NCBI RefSeq assembly: GCF_001949145.1
Contig: NW_019091393.1
Span: 909,122-973,121 of the forward strand
DNA length: 64,000 nucleotides
Source of the DNA: Acanthaster planci
Lineage: Eukaryota > Echinodermata > Asteroidea > Valvatida > Acanthasteridae
Direction of reading: 5' to 3'
Each line of letters starts with the position of its first letter. Within the stretch, counting starts at the first letter, position 1. A program made the position numbers and the translations under genes. Below are positions 55,601 through 64,000 of the stretch, in pieces. The notes below the pieces were generated by a model. That model saw only the letters and a program-made list of their open reading frames with translations. It was not told where the DNA came from and did not search any database.

Positions 55601-56783
55601 TACACGCATACACTTCACGTCCAGACCTTTGAATGAGCAGAAATTTGCGCCTAAATAAAGCCGAATATGTACCAATTATAGTCACACATCAGCCACAGTC
55701 ATTCATGAAGCATGCATGCCAAACTGTAATTTTCAATGCTGGATTAGTTTATGTTTGTGATGAGTTTTATTTTCTCACAAAGAGCGAAGACACTTTGAAT
55801 GAAATGATGTTTTCTGAAAGTTTGACATCAAATCTTCTTTTCTATATGCATTAAGTTCTATTTTTGCAATATCTGTGCCTTTTTAAAATAATATATCACT
55901 GCAAGTTTCTAAAAAAATATGTATCTGTCAGCAAGCCAGTAATCGCTGACCAGGTACGGCGTTTGTCTCAGATACCGTGCACGATATGGGGCTGATGGGT
56001 AACCCCCCCCCACATGTCCAATCCCCATACACACGCTAGGCTATTGTTACCTAACACATCCCCCCTAGAAGTCTGTAAAGAATTCCTGAGATTCCGATCA
56101 AACAATGACCAACACAAAGGCTGGGGGGGGGTTCTCTCCGTCCCACATCTTGCATTATAATGTCTGACCTCCTTGTGGCGTTATGGAGTGCTCTACTGGG
56201 GAGCCAGTGAGGGGTTCCCTGGAGGGAATCATTTCTCATCCGAGGAAGATTTGGACCAAGCTAATAAGTGGACTTATGAGTATCTCTCCGCGATATTTTG
56301 ATCCCCACATGATATCTCCCTTGTGGCGTATCTGCCTGCATGATCGTTAACGAGATTGACTCTCCTCGTTGGTTTAGAACAAGACGGCAAGCCAGACAGC
56401 AAACGATGTTGAACTACATGTACTTCCATCAGCAATTAAAGGATGTTCCATTATTTCAAACTGTATAAATTGGTCTTAAGCAGTGACATTTATTCATGGG
56501 CCCTTTGAAATAAAAAGAAACTTTGCGCATGGGTTTTCTTATGTTGTATGGTTCACGCATATTTGTTTAAAATAAAGTACGACCTCGCAAATATAAATGG
56601 AATTTCATTTGTACCAAAGGTCAAATTCTGAAGTTTGGCCAATGCATTACAAAATTCGGGCAAGCTGGGCTCTGTGCAAAAAACGGTAACCAGATAGGCT
56701 ACTGGTGTCTATTCACTACAAGCACGGCAGGTCAATAGCCGTTGGACAGGTGAGCGTTTCAAAATGGCGCACGCGACACATTG

Positions 56784-57227
56784 GTCGAGTTCGGGCGGTC
56801 TGTTCTTGACACGGGTTTCTTGTTCTCGCGCTCGAACGGTGGGAACACGACTCAAGAACACTGTGCTCGGAACAGGATCACACACCACCTCCTCATCAGG
56901 GTTTTACAGGAAAACACGGAAAAACTCGTGAGATTTTGATTTTTGAACAGCTGCAAAAAGTGGAGAGGTGGCTTCCAAAGCCATAGACCATGTAGACAAT
57001 GGGAAGTTTTGCAACATTAACATTAATCATTTTCCCCAACACAGAAATGAATGTTCCTGTTTATATAGAAAAGAATTCAACCCATCCAAACCTTAACTCT
57101 CGAGTAACGTACATGGACGCCGCCATGTTGCGTGTTGTTTGTTTCTTCGCGGCGTTCGAGCGGCCGACCCACGAATAACAAACCGAACTGTTCGTGAACA
57201 TACGGGAACAAGCCGCCCGAACTCAGC
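56784..57227 (+). mobile_element. About 450-bp MITE family, copy 2
   Basis: It has the same orientation as 52205-52654, with ends gagttcgggcggtctgttc and (reverse complement) gagttcgggcggcttgttc. The 5-bp repeat cattg flanks it at 56779-56783 and 57228-57232. No coding capacity. The superfamily was not identified. Confidence 0.9.
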
Positions 57228-60200
57228 CATTGTTCGTATATACACGCACGTGTTCACATTTTGTCAAAAATCATAAATGTGTATAACGCTACCTTTTTCA
57301 TAAACAAGTACAACGGACAGCTTACCACAGCATCAAATTAAATACATGAATGGAAAGCAACGAGTTCAATGGGAAGTGGCCCAACGGCCCTTTACCGATT
57401 TCGGTATTTATCAACAATCAAAATTACACTTGAGATGGCCGATTTTAAGTCTGAAGTTAACGATCGTTGATACACCATTGGCTCTTATCAGAGTTTATGT
57501 AACGCCAAGTGTCACTTTAATGAGCATGTTCGTATGCTGAGCTAATATTCAGATGAGACCGAGTCAAAAATAGTACAGTCATGACATTGTGCATGGACAG
57601 TATATCGCACATTATCCCTCGTCGGTGATGGTAATTCTGTTTGACTGAAATAATCGTTCCGGCGTTCAGCCTGTGCTCCCATGAAACTTGGGTCCACAAT
57701 ACCCGTGGAGTAAAATCGCTTTCCCTTTAATTTGACCCGTACAAAATACTAACAGCATCCTGAAATACGGTAATTATACTCAGCGACCACACAAGGCAGA
57801 GGTTGATATGGTTGGCCAAAAGTCAGCAAGGCACAAGGGACTGCAATTCTATTTTTAGACACAACAGCGCGCAATAAAATTGCCTTGGGAATTGATGCTG
57901 GCAGTGAGCGGTGTCAGATTTGATATCGAATCATCATATCCACGTCTTATGTCTGGAAAGAATCAAGCGGTTTAAAGTGTCGCACATCTATATTTTAGCA
58001 TGCCTTGTACATGGTATCAATGTTCAAGGCGTTGGATCCAGTCACGTGACGCATGAAGAGCTTTCAAACGGGTCATGACTGGAAAACCAGTCTCTCGTTG
58101 GCAATCGTAGAACTTCAATGAAATGGGACCAGGAAATGTAGTCTCTGATGGCAACTTTGTAACAGTGTAAACAATGACAGAACCCGCCACTCATGGCTAG
58201 CCGGCGGCAACTGGCAGAAAGAAATTGATTTTTTTTTCCGATGCCAACTTTTTTTCCGACGACTGTATTAAATAGGTCGCGATTGCCTTGCGCAACGCGC
58301 ACTGTCTACAGCTAGATAAAGTAGAGCGGGACATCATGTCTGCTCATTTTTACATGTACATGTACGTCTAACACTCGTTCGTTTCTGCAAGCAGGGAGGA
58401 AGAGCCAGTGGCACTTAGACAGAATTCCTCGAAGAATCACCATCTTCAGGGCGGTGTTAAAGCTCAGGGGAGCATAAGTCCTTCTCATGTTTATCAAGTG
58501 AGGTTCCGCGCGACAGCCAAGTTGCAAGGAGGAATTTCGCCCCTAGGGATATCAAATTGCATGGTGAAGAAAAAACGGCAGTTGTCCACAAAATTTGGAG
58601 TAGAATTTGCTAGTGGGTTTAATGTCGGTGTCAGAGTAACATGCACTCCCTGGCAAAAAGTCATGCGTCTTGGGAATGACAATATTCCGAGAAAACGATT
58701 TGAGCAATATTTCTAACAGTAAAAGCCAACTGGTACAAAAGTGCGAGAACTGTGGATCTCATCCTTGGACAGAACTAATTGCTCTGTAGGAGTTCAGACA
58801 GTTGATATTTTGACCAATGCAACATTGGGCAGAAATTGCTATGTACATTATAACGTGTTTTCGAGTGTGTCTCGCTATGCAGCGATACAAGCTACTGCTT
58901 CGTGGACTACATATTTGAAGGTGTTAAGCAGAGATTATGTATGAGAACTGCTACGCTTAGCGAGCTTAATTCTGTCATAGCTACTGCTTTGGGTTGACGG
59001 CACAATAAAGAGGGGGTGTCGTTGCAATCCTGGTATGGCTCTGATCTTCAGCGCCTGTGATAACGTCCCTGATTTACGGGCCTACTGCAGGGGTGTGCCA
59101 CGGCGGAGACACCCGGTGCAGAAACCAGGACTTCACCGCTGAGTCACAGGAACCATACGTCGGAACCCTGGGCGCTGCCACATCACTGCCATTAATCGCC
59201 CAACTCGCCGTCTACAGGGAGTTCTTCGGGGCCACATTATCCTCCAAATGTTTCGCAACACACAGGGGATTTTCTTGGCCCTCTCCCAAACTCTAAACGC
59301 AGGCGTGACGACACTGTGGAAGTGCATAATTTTCAGGTAATTTCCGCGTTCTTTGCAGCACACAAGCTCATTTTTGTCAAAAGTTTTCAGACAGCTTCAA
59401 TAGCTATTTTAAAGCTGGCGTTGTTGGGTATTGTGATAGCTTAGCCAGCTGTAACAAAGGGGTTCTCCCATTTTCGAATCAGGCGAAGTCTCGTCATTAC
59501 ACAGTGGCCCCAGTTAACATTTTCAGGACATAATTATTGTTCCAAGTGCGGCAGCCCTTGTGCGGGGAACCCCTTTATACGGCTACGGAATGCACACTGC
59601 ATAATTTATGGAGGAAAACGAATTAAATGCGCCATACTAAAGAAAGCATACAAATGTATCATACAACCTGTTCTGTGCAGTGTGTCAGGACAAGCCGGAA
59701 CACAGATGGGCGAGGGGGGATCCGATTCGAGATTCATACAATGAAAAGAAATCAATCAAAAAAATCCATCGAGGGAACAATACTACGACAGCGTTAATCG
59801 ATCGTTCACAATTAGCGATGTGCACTGCCTGTCTGACAACAAAAATGATTGCAAACACTTCAGCTGGTGAAAATATAAGCTTATGATTCATCGAATATGT
59901 CTTACATCCCTAAAAATGAGCCCCACTGCTCCAGCCCATAGATTTTCATCACTTTTAGTTTCATCACTTATAGTGTCGGGGCAACAGCACAACATACACG
60001 CTTTGCTCATTGATAATTTTTTCCTGTCATTGTCTCATGAACACCGAAAGAGGGCGCTTCAGGGGAAACAAGTAGTGTTGATGATGATGTTCATAATCGA
60101 CATGCGCAAGTCAGCATCAAGATTCAGCGGTACACACAAGGTGCTTGTTTGGTATCAAGACGCATTTCAAATTCACATCGAACTGAAAATATACCCAGTG

Positions 60201-63200
60201 TCGTGTTAGTATCGCCCCATCTACACGTTATATTCCTGCGGATGTTAATTGGACAAGAGCCCCTACACCATTTTTGTTTCGCTTTCATTTTCCCCGTCTT
60301 CCTTTTGTTAAACCTGTCAACACTTGACCTGTCTAACACCATACGTATCGCCTCGAATTTACAAACAGACAAGATTGTGTTGAAGTTTCTGTGGGTGTAC
60401 GACTCGCGTCGAGAAATTCCGTCGAGTTCAACGGCAGAATTCAAGTTATGCACGGCATGTAATCCGTTCATGATTGATAACGATAATTTGTGTTGGCTTT
60501 ACACGCTGACCTGGCGGTGGTACAGAGAACACGAGGTAATACCCTCGATATCAGGGGAAATGGCGATTCACTACAGCCGCGCGTGCCACACTCCGGTGTT
60601 GTGCTCAGTATACCAAGTACATGTACATGTACTGTACTTGTATCAAACAGAAAATCGAGCGTCAGACACTGGCCGCCATAAGCCTACCTGTAGTGTAAAG
60701 GCTCGCGTGCAAGGTCAACTTCGGGTCATGCATGTCGATAGGCTGGGCATCAAATCACCCCCCCCCCATAAGTAAGAAAATATTTGATAATTGGAGAAAA
60801 AGGCACAATCGTACTTTTTTCCTTACTAAAACAGGAATTGTGTCATTATCTTCCCCAATCAGAACAGTGGTGTGCGCATGCGTGCATTAATTATAATCTA
60901 TTAGTTAAATAAATGACTGCACTTTAGAGACAGTGCAACGACCGACGGGCATCAGATCTCGTCTATTTACTCAACGCAAATCGTCCATTGCATCGCTGCT
61001 TCGTGTTGCTCCTGCTCTGATAGCATTACCTGTGCATTACATCCTTCAAACTTGATGCGATCATGACACCCGATGACACGATAATTTCAAATCAAATTGC
61101 TACATGTATCTGCAATCGTACGGCAGTCAGGATAGAAGCTGACTAAGTCTAGATTGGTGCAGGAATAAAGGATACCAGACTAGTCTTTTGGGGGAAGGCA
61201 AAAAACCGGTTTCGTTTAAAACATCTCTCTGCACCAAAGAGTCGCCAAGACATCGAATTTGACAAAATAAACGAGGCAGCTCATGAAAAAACAAGGACGA
61301 AGTGAATCTATACATCGTCCAAACTTCAAAAGCTGAGAAGTCCCACTGTTCAGACTGGAGTTATTTACAGAGACTGCAAACGCGGTGATCATAGTAGCTT
61401 ATACATGTATAGACAGTCGATCATACATCCTATTCACATTGCGTACAACGTCCAACATAAGTTATAAAATCGTTGTTATATCTGCAATATCACGTCTGCT
61501 CAGCGATGATATCGCGCTCTCTGGAGTTTGAGCAGCAGCCAGTGATGAATTCAACGTACAAGCAAAAAGCAACATTCCTTTAACTTGGAGGATCAACTTT
61601 TGATGGCCGAACTGCAACTATACTCGGGAAAATTACTCGATTCCTGACGGGTAACTGACCCGACACGATTCAATGCAACCAAATTGACTCGACCCGATTT
61701 TCAAAAATCCAGTGAATATTACAATACTGAAAATGACCCAGTTTAATTTCATGGAATTGCTGGCAAACTATACATCGCGCCACCGAGAATCCCCACAGTA
61801 AGGATAGGAACGCATGGAAAAATTTCAAAGGCACTTGTCTGCACATCTCCATACCTGTCACAAGTGTTTACTTTCTAAATAGAAATTATTTATTCTACTT
61901 CGTGTTTAGCTTTGGAAATGGGCCATTCAAGTAAACTGACCACTGAGGTCGAGTTCTCCTATCCGTTTGAGATGCGCCTTTTCCACATTCATCGAAATGT
62001 TTTGTTTCCAAACACACAAGTAGAAACAGGCTCTTCAGCTCAAGGTTGTCTTCTTTGTTTGACTCTTTATGCGTTGGTCAATTCGGCTGGCTCTTCCACG
62101 GCCAAGACGCCGGCCAAGTACATGTAGATGTCCACTCTACTCGGCTAACGGTCAGCTAGTGCATGCGTAATAACACGCCAAAAAGTTATTCGTTGCGCCT
62201 ACGAATTTAATTATTCCAATTTCTGTCCCAGTTCATACCGGCGTTATTCTTGGGACAAAAATGCTGGTATCATTTCGGCAGGTTAAATAAAGCACCCAGA
62301 TTATGCAGCATATGGTGGGATAACAACACATTGCATGTCCTTAATATCAGATAGGCCTAATTATAATAATATGCCATATATTTGATGCGTTCCTGCACAT
62401 CTTATCCACTACTTAAGTACAACAAATGAAACCTTTCAACCAAATATCGATTAAATTTATGAAAGGTATAATTGATATGTTCCGTTCAGAAGAATGAGAT
62501 ATGTTTGAAAAACTGAACTCCTTTTGACTTCCACTAGACAGAAAACATGGACAGCGTCAAATACCCAATATATTTTCACAAAGTGCAGCGACTCTGACCC
62601 TTAAATGGTCTCGACTACATACTGAGACACCATATTGATACCAGGATAACTCCCAAATCGTTTCGTGAAGCCTTCAGACAGGTGAAACAAAAAAGTTGTC
62701 CACTCCTCGACTGGGTGTGACTAGTTAATGGACGTATTGATCGGCAAGATGTCTTGTTGCTGGTTTGCCTGAATCAATGGTTGCGCGTCGCCGTGTACTG
62801 CAAACATGCGATAACACTGCCCGCGATCAAGGGTCGAAACACGGGCACTTTGTGGCTACCCGGAGCACGGTCGTCGATTGCAGTTGCATGGAAAGAAACC
62901 ACGAGTATGGAATCGCAACTGGCAGAAGACAGAAACACAGAAACACAGCTCCGTACGACGACATATCAAAGACAACTTGAGATTCACAAATGAAATTTTG
63001 TCTTGGCAGGGTATCAAGTTGCAGACAACAGCACTTACAATGGAGGTTATAGAACAGAATAATTCCTGCGAAAATCAACCACAGAGTGACCCAAGTCTCG
63101 CAATTCCCATTCCAAATATGACATTGTGAGTGCATGTATACATGTACATTTGGGGGAAAAATGTCCCAAGATTTCGAAAAACTAAGTGTCTATACAGACG

Positions 63201-64000
63201 TTTCAAATGGGTTGTCTGCAGTATGGTTCGTGCATTCAATTGACAAATTTAAAACTAGTGCGCACGCCGCACAACATCTGACGATACAATAAGTCTCAAA
63301 GACTTCAGCAAGGTCTCAAGCTACACGACGAACGATGTTTCCTGTGTACTTTAGTTGTCTGCAAACCGGTTTCGATTTATGTTTGATGAATATAATTTGA
63401 CGTTCTTAACAGGAAACGAATGAATGGGAGCAAAGTCTATAAATATCTGAAACTGCACTGGTTGCGTGCCCAGCTTTCAACTGCAGATTTTTTTAACGAG
63501 AGTAAAACCGTGCTTGCGCTGCAGGAGAAAAACATAAAGTGGGTCCTCAGCTCAACGAGTAGTCCAACACATTATAAACATGAGCATGTTTGCGTTTGTT
63601 GTGTTCAACAGTCCAGTTAAAGTTCGGCTCAGTAGGCTTAGATGTCCTTCAAGCAAGGATCCACCTTTACACCATGTTTCGATTTTTATGGTATCTCCTA
63701 TTTTAAAGAATTTTTGCCGTGTTGTTGCAAGTTTTTTTTTTACCCCAATGGCTTTAAAGTCACCCGCTGTGACCCCGTGTGAGAGTCTTGTAGGCCCACC
63801 GGCAGCGGATACGAGGACAGCAACCAAATAGAATGCTAAGCTGTAGAATGCTGATTTCACTGGATTAACGGCTTCCTGTCTCGCCACAAGGGACTGCTTA
63901 ATTACAACCTTAATGCTATCCAAATTGCCATCGCTTGATAAGATGTGGGGAGCCGTATAATTTAAGCTGAAATGACTGTCGTCCCTCAACAAGAGAGTGC

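Larger units (their letters stand above)
43148..64000. other. Region upstream of PKA-C, no gene recognised
   Basis: About 21 kb. It should contain the PKA promoter and any 5' UTR exons, but none can be placed. Contents seen: the mariner-type MITE at 44366, a CRE-like palindrome at 46886, MITEs at 51910, 52205 and 56784, and TACATG runs. The longest open frames (60149-60775 on +, 63552-63992 on -) show no family pattern. Confidence 0.6.

Noticed and set aside
59057-59363. Overlapping + and - frames in a GC-richer patch
   Set aside because: Composition alone keeps frames open; no motif was recognised in either translation.
59456-59578. Inverted words aaaggggttctccc / ggggaacccctttata
   Set aside because: Only about a dozen bases pair; too short and isolated to call an element.
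60149-60775. 208-codon + strand open frame, the longest without N
   Set aside because: No domain pattern; part of it (VHVHVLYLY) is simply the translated TACATG run, and opposite-strand frames are equally open. Treated as chance.
63552-63992. 146-codon - strand open frame near the right edge
   Set aside because: Protein-like in places but no recognised family, no clear splice partners, and the opposite strand is also open. Could be part of a gene beyond the window, but this cannot be supported here.

Overview
The window is eukaryotic nuclear DNA from an animal. It is AT-rich, has low gene density, GT-AG introns and many short DNA-transposon remnants, and contains one assembly gap (38839-39484). 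The abundant palindromic TACATG/ACATGT runs, the TAGGCCTA-type words and the repeat types suggest a marine invertebrate deuterostome, most likely an echinoderm. That placement is an inference from repeat style and protein similarity, not proof. No prokaryotic, viral or toxin system was seen.

Two protein-coding genes are supported and they converge tail to tail. On the + strand, 447-4716 holds the last seven visible coding exons of a dynein axonemal intermediate chain 3 homologue (DNAI3/WDR63, IC140 type). Its 5' two-thirds lies left of the window. On the - strand, 11867-43147 holds a complete cAMP-dependent protein kinase catalytic subunit (PKA-C). Nine exons are certain, and a candidate myristoylated first exon at 43099-43147 brings the protein to 352 residues. 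All the phases close, the kinase motifs are intact, and as far as I remember the intron positions match vertebrate PRKACA/PRKACB. A second, phase-compatible candidate first exon at 38073-38187 may encode a non-myristoylated isoform, as vertebrate C-beta-2 does.

Region by region: 1-446 is intron with a 12-bp minisatellite inside a MITE. 447-4716 is DNAI3, with a tRNA-derived SINE nested in a foldback element and a second copy of that MITE in its introns. 4717-11866 lies between the two stop codons. It starts with a long foldback (4897-5263) whose arms carry mirrored AATAAA signals, then a 19-bp minisatellite, then sequence that probably includes the PKA 3' UTR. 11867-26128 holds PKA exons 10 to 2. 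26129-43098 is the large first intron, with several MITEs, a strong palindrome, candidate exon 1b and the gap. 43148-64000 is upstream of PKA-C. I recognise no gene there, only more MITEs, including a duplicated family of about 450 bp.

The two genes do not form one pathway in any direct sense. However, both products act in cilia and flagella (DNAI3 in an inner dynein arm, PKA as a regulator of axonemal motility). Their orthologues also sit about 1 Mb apart on human chromosome 1p by memory, so the neighbourhood may be an old linkage.
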